DNA of 58,970 nucleotides from a virus. Location of the stretch: positions 1 to 58,970 of the IMG/VR virus record IMGVR_UViG_3300037882_000913. One strand, given 5' to 3'. The notes beneath the pieces are model-generated. The model was given only the letters and a program-made list of their open reading frames with translations. It had not been told where the DNA came from and ran no database searches. This document shows positions 23,307 to 30,488 of this stretch, in pieces. Within the stretch, counting starts at the first letter, position 1. The number at the start of each line of letters is the position of its first letter. The position numbers were made by a program, and so were the translations under genes.

Positions 23307-24905
23307 ATGCCTATTTCAGCAAACGCAGTTTGGAACATCATGTCCTCCGCCACCGGCACAGCCGGGAAGAATGGCGGATTCTTCGTCACGGGGGCGAGTG
23401 GCACGGACTACTCACTCCAAGACGGGGCACAGTATGCTTTGACCGGCGTGACTTCGGTGGGCGCTGGAAATACAATTCTTAGCTCCTCTGCCTCTTCTGA
23501 TATGGTTGGGAATGGGTTATTTGTGGTTAGTGGAACCAACTTCACGTCGAATGCGTGGTTTGAAATTACCAGCGTTGTAGTTGGCGTCTCAATTACGGTT
23601 AGCACAAACGCTGCTGGAACGGCAATATGCACTGGTGTAGGGGCGTCTGGGGTTGTTAATATCGGTGGGGCAAACCACCTCAACTCTACTTTAGCAGACG
23701 ATATGTTTGAAGCCGGGGCCGCTGGCAACACATACTACATAATGTCAGGAACCTATACGCTGGGAGAGTCTCTGAACTTTACTAGAGATGGAACAACAAC
23801 GCTCCCCATGAAGATAAAAGGCTATATATCTTCTCAAGGGGATTCTTGCGAAGGTTCGTCCCGGCCCACCTTAAATTTTGGCACGTTTTCTTGTATTCTA
23901 GGTTCGTATTGGTGGATGTCTAACATATTTGTGACCGGAACTCCGGCAACCTTGTTGACAATGGGAATATCAACTAAGATGTTCAACTGTAAAGTAATAA
24001 ACAAGTCTTCTACGGCGTCAAGGGTCGCATTGGCGACCAACACTAATTTCTTGATTCATTCGTGCGAGCTTTCAAGTTACTTGGGAACGGCTTTAAGTTC
24101 TTCTTCTGATGCTGGTTCCGTAGTAGGGTGTTATATCCACAGCAGTTCCATTGGGGTGCTTTCGGGAACCACTAGCGCCCACGTATCTTTGATAAATAAC
24201 CTGCTTATAGACTTGACGTATGGAATATATATTTCATCTGCTACCTCGGCGGCAATTGTTATTAGCGGAAACACTTTTTGTTCTCCCGTTCGTTCGTCTC
24301 ATGCTGTTCTGTCCTACTACGGAGTCTATATTGCCGCAGGACTCGCAACGGGGGTTATTATTGTAAATAATATTTTTACCGATATGGATTATGGGGTTTA
24401 TTCGGCCAGCGGCGCTGGAATGTCCTATGACCTCTATAATAACTACTACAATAATTCAACAGATGTGACCGTATGGGTGAAAGGCCCGTCATCCACAAGC
24501 GCAATCCCCACGTTCGCGGGCGTGGGTTCGGTGAGCGGTTCAACGGCGACAACGACATCCGGCAACCATTTAGTCCAGTCTGGAGCGACTTTTATAACGT
24601 CTGGAGTCGTCGCGGGCCGTGACTATGTATATGTGGCTTCGGGCACGGGAGTCACTCCAATGTTTTACGGAATCCTATCCGTGGACAGCGAGACTCAAAT
24701 TACTACTGATGTTACACTTGCGGCAAACGCGACCGCCGACAAGGTATTCGGCATAACATTTGGTAGGAATTTCGCGGTGGGAACCCCGATGAAGGCTTTG
24801 GGCGGCCCTCGTCCAACTGCCCTAGCCTCTACGTATAGTTATTTTGAGCAGGGGGCATCACAAAGACGGGACAAAGGGACAACGGTTTCAGCTTTTATCG
24901 GATAA
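23307..24905 (+). CDS. Parallel beta-helix virion protein (possible depolymerase or adhesin), 532 aa
   Basis: Residues ~200-400 read as a right-handed parallel beta-helix: successive short strands with V-I-x-N-N-x-F, G-I-Y-I and G-V-Y-x segments (for instance INNLLIDLTYGIYIS, YYGVYIAAG, IIVNNIFTDMDYGVYSA). The fold is typical of polysaccharide-degrading or -binding tail spikes. No catalytic residues can be assigned by eye. The N-terminal part is Gly/Ser/Thr-rich with repeated GTxxTSNAW-like strands. It follows the large fibre gene by 3 bases and ends just before the connector unit, so it likely belongs to the same fibre complex. Confidence 0.65.
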   Translation: MPISANAVWNIMSSATGTAGKNGGFFVTGASGTDYSLQDGAQYALTGVTSVGAGNTILSSSASSDMVGNGLFVVSGTNFTSNAWFEITSVVVGVSITVSTNAAGTAICTGVGASGVVNIGGANHLNSTLADDMFEAGAAGNTYYIMSGTYTLGESLNFTRDGTTTLPMKIKGYISSQGDSCEGSSRPTLNFGTFSCILGSYWWMSNIFVTGTPATLLTMGISTKMFNCKVINKSSTASRVALATNTNFLIHSCELSSYLGTALSSSSDAGSVVGCYIHSSSIGVLSGTTSAHVSLINNLLIDLTYGIYISSATSAAIVISGNTFCSPVRSSHAVLSYYGVYIAAGLATGVIIVNNIFTDMDYGVYSASGAGMSYDLYNNYYNNSTDVTVWVKGPSSTSAIPTFAGVGSVSGSTATTTSGNHLVQSGATFITSGVVAGRDYVYVASGTGVTPMFYGILSVDSETQITTDVTLAANATADKVFGITFGRNFAVGTPMKALGGPRPTALASTYSYFEQGASQRRDKGTTVSAFIG

Positions 24906-24914
24906 ACAGTGTAA
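24905..24914 (+). promoter_or_regulatory. GTGTAA box (putative phage late promoter)
   Basis: AACAGTGTAA with the core at 24909-24914; the ATG at 24924 follows after 9 bases. It starts inside the stop codon region of the beta-helix gene and opens the connector unit. Confidence 0.6.
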
Positions 24915-24923
24915 TAAGATAGG

Positions 24924-25415
24924 ATGACCACAACCAGCGTAGCCGACGAGATTTTCAGGGAATTAGACGAGCCTTCCGATTGCTCTATTCCTAAGATTGC
25001 GTTCTGGCTACAGACTAATGTCGGCACGCTGAACCTTAAATTGGGTTCTGTAATTACTGTTGAGAATGGGGTGTTATCAGAGGATTTGTCCCTAGCTGCC
25101 GAAGCGGTCTTCAAAAGTTTATTCAAAATAGACTATTTAAAGCGCCAAATCAATAAGAATCTAGGGGCGGCGGCGTATTCTTCTATATCCGAAGTTAAAG
25201 AGGGCAACCGCACGGTTAAAAGGACGAACAAGAATGATATTGCCAAAAGCTATCTGGCGGCCAAAGAGTCCGAGGAACGAAACCTTAATGGCTTAATCGC
25301 AGCCTATAAGCAAAACTCTTTTGGCGGCGGAGAGTCTAGTTATGTCCCTAATCCCGTCTTAGCTGAATTAGGGTCAAGTCAAGAGACTTTAGACTTCACT
25401 CGTCGAATGGAGTAA
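24924..25415 (+). CDS. Putative head-tail adaptor, 163 aa
   Basis: A helical protein: FRELDEPSDCSIPKIAFWLQTNVGTLNLKL at the start and LSLAAEAVFKSLFKIDYLKRQI in the middle resemble connector proteins that stack under the portal. It is the first gene of a unit running connector - neck - tail completion - tail tube, in the order known from siphoviruses. No enzyme motif is visible. The assignment is by order and predicted helicity, not by a diagnostic motif. Confidence 0.55.
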   Translation: MTTTSVADEIFRELDEPSDCSIPKIAFWLQTNVGTLNLKLGSVITVENGVLSEDLSLAAEAVFKSLFKIDYLKRQINKNLGAAAYSSISEVKEGNRTVKRTNKNDIAKSYLAAKESEERNLNGLIAAYKQNSFGGGESSYVPNPVLAELGSSQETLDFTRRME

Positions 25416-25416
25416 T

Positions 25417-25863
25417 ATGCTAACAGCCGCCGAAAAACTAGAGTCTGACCTAATGTTAAACGACGCTCCCGCTTCTTTTGGCGAATGGATTCCTATATTC
25501 AAGAGTCCAGTAGAGACAAACAATAGCGAAACTAATTTTAACTTTGCTTTCCCCGGCCAACAGGGAGAAACTGCCTATACGGTTCAGTCGGGACTTTTCT
25601 TCGGAACTGTAGAATACACAGACCAACAGGACAATCAATATATCAAGTACAACCCAGCAAGTTCCCTAGTAGCCCAACCCAAAGGGTTTGTTCGCGTGTC
25701 TTTGTCTGGGTCGGAAGCTCGTGCGTTTCTTATGGATGCACAAGTAATCAAATTAGATGGAATGAACTTTAAGCCCGCCAGCGATTTAGTTTTTAGGGGT
25801 CTTTTTGATAGGGACGTTTGGACTGATTGTTGGCTTAACAAAATTGACAATGGCAAAGTTTAA
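25417..25863 (+). CDS. Putative head closure / neck protein, 148 aa
   Basis: A mainly beta-strand protein one base after the adaptor gene. Its size and place (second in the connector unit) suit a stopper or head-closure protein that seals the DNA-filled head before tail joining. It contains GEWIPIFKSP and a later FVRVSLSGSEARAFL. I see no specific motif, so the role is inferred from order only. Confidence 0.5.
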   Translation: MLTAAEKLESDLMLNDAPASFGEWIPIFKSPVETNNSETNFNFAFPGQQGETAYTVQSGLFFGTVEYTDQQDNQYIKYNPASSLVAQPKGFVRVSLSGSEARAFLMDAQVIKLDGMNFKPASDLVFRGLFDRDVWTDCWLNKIDNGKV

Positions 25864-26446
25864 CTATCTTGAAATTCATAAGGCTATCGCTAAGAGTAAG
25901 ATAGGAGAGAAGCGCGTTAGGGCCAAATGGGACAGCATCGTAGAGACTAACAAGAGCGTTCTTCTTCAAGAATTCGACGCCCATCCAGTCACCCAAGAAA
26001 TTAAAGCTGGCCCCGCTCCTACTACCAAAAACATATCTGGGACACTCGGAGGCGAGGGCAACCTATTTTCATTTTTAGGATTCAATCTAGGGGATGACCC
26101 AACGGGCAGAGTTCGAGATGTCTTGGAAACGCAAGTTCGCACGGCGACCGGGGTTAGACGAGAACCAAAGTCAGATAAAGTCCGTTTTCGATTCTCCTTG
26201 AGAATCCCAACTCAGGAAATTAATGCCGCCGCTCCTATGACTTGGGAAAGCGGAAAATCTTGGATAAATGCTATTGAAAAAGGTGTAAGTGGTTTTAGTC
26301 ACTATCTTTGGAAGAAATTCATTGGCCCCGCTTCTCGGTCCTTCTACGGAATCCAAACTGAGAACAATGTTCGTTCGGGAGACTTCCAGAAACGAGACTA
26401 CCTCAAAGAAATATTTAGAAACTTCGTCTCTCGCCTAACCAAGTAA
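25850..26446 (+). CDS. Putative neck / tail-completion protein, 198 aa
   Basis: Start chosen at ATG 25850 (14 bases inside the previous gene); an upstream non-ATG extension exists but would overlap the neighbour by 59 bases. The protein begins MAKFNYLEIHKAIAK and has a basic, helical N-terminal part and a C-terminal part with WESGKSWINAIEKGVSGFSHYLW. Its size and location match HK97 gp10-like tail-completion proteins. The assignment is by position. Confidence 0.5.
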   Translation: MAKFNYLEIHKAIAKSKIGEKRVRAKWDSIVETNKSVLLQEFDAHPVTQEIKAGPAPTTKNISGTLGGEGNLFSFLGFNLGDDPTGRVRDVLETQVRTATGVRREPKSDKVRFRFSLRIPTQEINAAAPMTWESGKSWINAIEKGVSGFSHYLWKKFIGPASRSFYGIQTENNVRSGDFQKRDYLKEIFRNFVSRLTK

Positions 26447-26447
26447 C

Positions 26448-27251
26448 ATGAAAGAAACCCTAAATCATAGCATTGCTTCTTCCGTATATCTATGGTTGGA
26501 TAACAAATTCATGGAGAAGGGCGAGGGGTATATCAATAAAAGCGGAGCGCTGAATAAATATGGCAACTCCTATATTTATCCTTATCGGCAGCTAGTTTAC
26601 GATAATACTATTAGCGGCGCGACTTTTGCGAGTGGAGTCTATGTAAATGGAACGTTCTCTGGAGTTCCAATTAACTATATGAATGGGTTCGCGGCATACT
26701 CTGGAAATGATACTATCTCTGGAAGATTCGCCGCCAAGGAAATTAATCTCTATATGTCGGTTCAATCAGAGCAGAAGGTTCTTTTTGAAAGCCGCTTTCA
26801 GCAAAACCCTAAAGCTAACGTTCCATTTACCGGATACAGCGCGACAGATTATGTTTATCCTTGCGCTATTCTTAAAGTAGGGGCGGGCAGCAATTCTTCA
26901 ATTTCCTTCGACGGCGCGTGCGCTACCACAATTCCAGTGAGAATCATGCTGATTTGCGAATCGGATTATCAATATCAGGCCGCATCCAGTCTTCTTAGGG
27001 ATTCCTATGAGACGCACATTCCACTATTTTCCACCTCTCAGATTCCATTCACAAGTAGTGGCACCTTAAAACGCTCTTTTGACTACTCGGCTTCGGGTTC
27101 ATTAATTTCTCAAAACTCAAACAACCTAGCCTACATAAAAGGCGTAGAAATCTCTGATTTTGACCCTAGAGTAAATAACGAGATTGCTCCTAACGTAGTT
27201 GCGGGCTTTATAGATTTAGAGATGGAGTGCTTAAGATTTCCCAAAGTTTAA
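26448..27251 (+). CDS. Putative tail terminator or minor tail protein, 267 aa
   Basis: A beta-rich protein one base after the previous gene and just before the tail tube unit, the place of the tail terminator in siphoviruses. It is longer than common terminators (about 130-160 residues) and contains Ser/Gly/Tyr-rich segments such as YVNGTFSGVPINYMNGF. It could be a terminator with an added domain or another tail protein. No family motif is visible. Confidence 0.45.
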   Translation: MKETLNHSIASSVYLWLDNKFMEKGEGYINKSGALNKYGNSYIYPYRQLVYDNTISGATFASGVYVNGTFSGVPINYMNGFAAYSGNDTISGRFAAKEINLYMSVQSEQKVLFESRFQQNPKANVPFTGYSATDYVYPCAILKVGAGSNSSISFDGACATTIPVRIMLICESDYQYQAASSLLRDSYETHIPLFSTSQIPFTSSGTLKRSFDYSASGSLISQNSNNLAYIKGVEISDFDPRVNNEIAPNVVAGFIDLEMECLRFPKV

Positions 27252-27275
27252 AAAAAGATTTTCCAATTCCATGTT

Positions 27276-27285
27276 TTTCGTGTAA
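27276..27285 (+). promoter_or_regulatory. GTGTAA box before the tail tube gene
   Basis: TTTTTCGTGTAA with the core at 27280-27285, 24 bases upstream of the ATG at 27310; the interval is A-rich without a Shine-Dalgarno sequence. Confidence 0.6.
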
Positions 27286-27309
27286 CTTCAAATACTAATA
27301 CCATAAATT

Positions 27310-28365
27310 ATGCCAGACAATCGCGTCCTTTACGCCGCTCAAGCGGTATTCGCCAGTTCTTCTCCCGCTACAGGTCAAAAAACCAGCGGAGACGGAGTTC
27401 AACTTCACCGCGTCCAATCAACTTCCTATGACTGGCAACGCCAGTTGCAGGACGTTAATCAATTTGGCATCTTCGCACCTATTGACCGTGTCGAAACAAC
27501 GCTTCCTCAAATTTCGCTAAACGTAACTTATCTAGCTACCAATGTCGCAAACGAATCTGGCATCGGTCTTTACGTTGGCGGAGATTCTACGGCACTCAAG
27601 AATATTCTTGATGGAACTCAGCGCGACAAAAATTACTACATTAAAGTAGCTCCTGACGGTAACGCTGCAAGCTACACCGGAACATCTTCTGTTATTGCGT
27701 TCGGCAACGGTGTTGTTTCTAGCTACAGCGCACAAGGACAGGTTGGCAATTTCCCAACCGCTCAATTCACGATTAGCGCCCTTGACTGGGTTTCCGATGA
27801 CACTTCGGTCAATTTCGACCATCCTGCGGTAAACCCACAGAACGGGCAGGCTATTACGGGGTATATTTCTCTTCCTGCTGCTACGACCGGAGCAGTTGGA
27901 CAATCTACCGCGCTTCGTCATGGCGACGTAACTGTTGACTTGAATGGTGCTGGACTAGGCTTGACCAACCTTTTCATTCAGAGCTACAATTTCAGCTTTG
28001 ACTTCAACCTAGAAGATACGCAAGCATTTGGATATAAGTTCTCGGCGGCCCGTGAGCCCCAGTTCCCAATTAACTGCCAGTTGAGTATTGATGCTAACGT
28101 TCGTGACATTGGAACTGGACGTTTGTCTAACCTTTCTTGCAACGACCAGAAGTATAACCTATCAGTTACGGTGCGCGAACCACGTTGCGACGGAACCACT
28201 GGAGCGGTCAAGGCTGTTTATAGCTTGAGGGCGGCAACTTTGGAGTCGCAGAATTTCAGCGACTCTATCGGACCTTCTAAAACGGTTACTCTGAATTTCT
28301 CGGTGCCTATTGGTGGGCCGCAGGAAACAGACCGTGGGTTCTTCCTAAGCGGGGCGCTTAACTAA
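27310..28365 (+). CDS. Major tail tube protein, 351 aa
   Basis: A beta-rich, Gly/Asn/Ser-rich soluble protein located before two chaperone-like genes and the tape measure, the standard place of the tail tube subunit. GC-richer, biased codon use like that of the capsid gene indicates high expression. It has its own late box and no membrane segment. At 351 residues it is longer than a minimal tube protein, so an extra surface domain is likely (the C-terminal ~100 residues with cysteines in CQLSIDANVRD and LSCNDQ). No tail sheath gene is next to it, which favours a non-contractile tail. Confidence 0.7.
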   Translation: MPDNRVLYAAQAVFASSSPATGQKTSGDGVQLHRVQSTSYDWQRQLQDVNQFGIFAPIDRVETTLPQISLNVTYLATNVANESGIGLYVGGDSTALKNILDGTQRDKNYYIKVAPDGNAASYTGTSSVIAFGNGVVSSYSAQGQVGNFPTAQFTISALDWVSDDTSVNFDHPAVNPQNGQAITGYISLPAATTGAVGQSTALRHGDVTVDLNGAGLGLTNLFIQSYNFSFDFNLEDTQAFGYKFSAAREPQFPINCQLSIDANVRDIGTGRLSNLSCNDQKYNLSVTVREPRCDGTTGAVKAVYSLRAATLESQNFSDSIGPSKTVTLNFSVPIGGPQETDRGFFLSGALN

Positions 28366-28412
28366 GCGCGTCGCGGGAGGGTTCCGCTAAAAATATTTGG
28401 TAAAAGGTTTAT

Positions 28413-28706
28413 ATGATAATTCAAAGTGATGCAACGCCCTTATTGGGCTTTCAAATAGAGAAGGAAATTGTGCGCTTATTCAAGCGTCAGCTAGAAGAGC
28501 TTGAGAACATTCGTGCTGAGCACCTAATTAGTGTCGAGCGAATTAAGCAGGTTATCCCGAAAGAGTATCATAAAATACTTGAGGCGGGCGACTTCCTAGA
28601 CAATAATACCTACGAGTTAAAGCGTAAGCGTATTTTGGACGGCGGCAACGAAGCTAAGCGACACGTAGCTTCTTATTTACCAAAGTTTAGCATCGTATTG
28701 AAGTAA
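28413..28706 (+). CDS. Small helical tail-assembly protein, 97 aa
   Basis: A charged helical protein between tail tube and chaperone-like genes. It includes EKEIVRLFKRQLEELENIRAE and VIPKEYHKILEAGDF. Its short length and place suggest an assembly factor. It is preceded by an AAAAGG stretch and has no late box. Function not assigned. Confidence 0.5.
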   Translation: MIIQSDATPLLGFQIEKEIVRLFKRQLEELENIRAEHLISVERIKQVIPKEYHKILEAGDFLDNNTYELKRKRILDGGNEAKRHVASYLPKFSIVLK

Positions 28707-28736
28707 ACAAACATAACAAAGGAAAAAGGAAATTAA

Positions 28737-29489
28737 ATGAAACTACTATTCACGTTCTCCGTCGATAAGGAGCAAGAGGTTGAGAAGAAAACAGAAACAG
28801 TAAATGAGGCGGGTAATACCGTGACCGTTACTGAAAAGGTCAAAGAGCAGGCTCCAGTGGAGTTCTGTTTGCGTAAACCTAGTCGCGTTATGTCTGATGA
28901 CGCGGACCTATATTATCACTGCCAAGTCAGCAAGGGCTTAAGCGCGGGGCTATTATCAATGGCTTTGATTAGCAAGCGTTTAGCTAATGACGGAGGAATC
29001 TTTACAGAAGAGGAAAAGAGAGAGTTCGACCGCAAACACGCAGAGCTTTTCACGAAGAAACTGGCGTTTCAAAAGCTCGTATCCACCCCAGACAGCGAGA
29101 AACTAGAAGGTCACAGCGCGAAAACAGAAGCTTTGCAAGTTGAGATTCGCGAGCTTGTCAGAGAAATTCAGAAGTTTGAGCTAGAGAACCAAAGCATGTT
29201 TACTAGTTCGGCAGAAGTCCGCGCTCGTAATAAGGTTGTAGTTTGGTGGTTGGCGGCCCTCTTGTATAAGAAACAGGGGGAAGGTTGGGAGCCGTTTTTC
29301 GAGGGTTCTGACGTTGAAGCGCGTATTGAAGCTTGGAATAAGATGGATGATGAGGATTACGACGAAGAAGAAATGACTTTTCATAATAAGGTCTTCAAAC
29401 AGGCTTTAAGCGCCGTTTCGATTTGGTATCACGGGGCAGCTTCTAATCAGGAGGAGTTTAAGAAAGTCTTCGCTGAACTTGAAGTTTAA
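28737..29489 (+). CDS. Putative tail assembly chaperone, part 1, 250 aa
   Basis: A helical, acidic protein (for instance MDDEDYDEEEMTFHNKVF near the C-terminus) that begins after AAAGGAAAAAGGAAATTAA. It lies two genes before the tape measure, as do the gpG/gpT chaperones of lambda-like phages. Its end overlaps the following frame by 11 bases and the downstream frame has no ATG or GTG near its beginning, so the two may be joined by a +1 frameshift. It contains LRKPSRVMSDDADLYYHCQVSKGLS, which may be the tail-tube-binding part. The assignment is by location. Confidence 0.5.
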   Translation: MKLLFTFSVDKEQEVEKKTETVNEAGNTVTVTEKVKEQAPVEFCLRKPSRVMSDDADLYYHCQVSKGLSAGLLSMALISKRLANDGGIFTEEEKREFDRKHAELFTKKLAFQKLVSTPDSEKLEGHSAKTEALQVEIRELVREIQKFELENQSMFTSSAEVRARNKVVVWWLAALLYKKQGEGWEPFFEGSDVEARIEAWNKMDDEDYDEEEMTFHNKVFKQALSAVSIWYHGAASNQEEFKKVFAELEV

Positions 29490-29491
29490 TA
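29478..29491 (+). other. Candidate +1 frameshift or restart site
   Basis: Upstream frame reads CTT GAA GTT TAA; the downstream frame reads TTG AAG TTT AAT. If the ribosome holding GTT slips one base forward to TTT at the UAA stop, it would continue in the second chaperone-like frame. The alternative is restart at TTG 29479. An AGGAGG sequence (29449-29454) lies about 30 bases upstream. Confidence 0.35.
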
Positions 29492-30447
29492 GCGAGAAGA
29501 TATTTTCGGAAGTAATTGCGGGGCGGACTCCAGTTGATTTGGTGGGCCGCCCTGTTTTTTTTCGTCACCTAACTCCTCAGAATCGTGGGGATAGCTCTTA
29601 TTATTATGAAAAGGTAATAGCGCAGTGTGAGGGAATGGGCATCGCTACTAGGGAGAAGAGGCTAGAAGAAGTTAAGGTGGTGGGCACTTGGACAGAGGAA
29701 CATGAAGGAGCTTACTTAAACGCTCAAAGCTACCTAGACAACTTAAACAACACGGTCAAGACGCTTGCTTTGCCATCTCAAGTTGCCGAGATGAAGGGTC
29801 AAATTGAGCAAGCTAAAGAAAAGTTCAGAGAAGTTTCTAGTAACCGGGCCGCCGCTATTGGAATTACGGCAGAACAGTTCGCAGACAAGAAAGCTAACGA
29901 GAAATTTATATTTGATAACTTGTTTGCGGATTCGTGTTGCTCCGCTTCCTTGTTTTCGCCCGATGAATATGACGAACTAGAAGAATCTGATATTGGTAAA
30001 GTAGTAACTGAAATAAATGTTATTGTGGCCGCCTACTCAGATTCATATCTTAAAAAGGCCGCCTTATCTAGATTAGTTCAAGATTTAATACAGATTTCAG
30101 ATGGAGACGCGATGCGATTCTATGGAGTGCCCGCTATTAAACTTACCTATTATCAGATTGAGTTGTTGAATTACGGTAAATGGTTCCAAAGCATACTAGC
30201 AGACCCCAAAAAGAAGCCACCCGCTCATATGATGGACAATCCAGACGCTTTAATTGAGTGGAGCACTGGGCAGAAAAATGCAGCGAGTATCCTGAATGCG
30301 CCGGGGCAAAATGTGGCGATTGTAGGGGCGACTCCAGAAGACCTAAAGGCTATTGCGGGAGAAGACGCTGTAAGTATGGATTCCCTTATTAAAAAGAGCG
30401 GCAAGCAGCGCGGCGCTAATTTGGCAAAAATGTTGGGACACAACTAA
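29479..30447 (+). CDS. Putative tail assembly chaperone, part 2, 322 aa
   Basis: The frame opens at 29410 but has no ATG or GTG before residue 53; the first usable start is TTG at 29479, inside the end of the previous gene. The protein is helical with a long coiled-coil segment about residues 90-130 and ends just before the tape measure unit. It is either translated by restart at the overlap or as a frameshift extension of the previous protein, which is how many siphoviruses make their two tail chaperones. The function is inferred from place and from this overlap. Confidence 0.5.
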   Translation: MKFNSEKIFSEVIAGRTPVDLVGRPVFFRHLTPQNRGDSSYYYEKVIAQCEGMGIATREKRLEEVKVVGTWTEEHEGAYLNAQSYLDNLNNTVKTLALPSQVAEMKGQIEQAKEKFREVSSNRAAAIGITAEQFADKKANEKFIFDNLFADSCCSASLFSPDEYDELEESDIGKVVTEINVIVAAYSDSYLKKAALSRLVQDLIQISDGDAMRFYGVPAIKLTYYQIELLNYGKWFQSILADPKKKPPAHMMDNPDALIEWSTGQKNAASILNAPGQNVAIVGATPEDLKAIAGEDAVSMDSLIKKSGKQRGANLAKMLGHN

Positions 30448-30451
30448 TAGT

Positions 30452-30461
30452 TTCGGTGTAA
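30452..30461 (+). promoter_or_regulatory. GTGTAA box before the tape measure gene
   Basis: TTTCGGTGTAA with the core at 30456-30461, 27 bases before the ATG at 30489. A GGAAAAAGGAAAG ribosome-binding region follows it. Confidence 0.6.
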
Positions 30462-30488
30462 TCTATTGGACACCCGGAAAAAGGAAAG

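Noticed and set aside
27310-28365. Contractile tail sheath protein
   Set aside because: The gene is in tail tube position, its length is short for a sheath and no second large gene sits beside it; a non-contractile tail is more likely.
28737-30447. Classical -1 slippery heptamer between the two chaperone frames
   Set aside because: The downstream frame is +1 relative to the upstream one, and no A/G/T-run heptamer of the X-XXY-YYZ type was found near the overlap; only a +1 slip or restart would fit.
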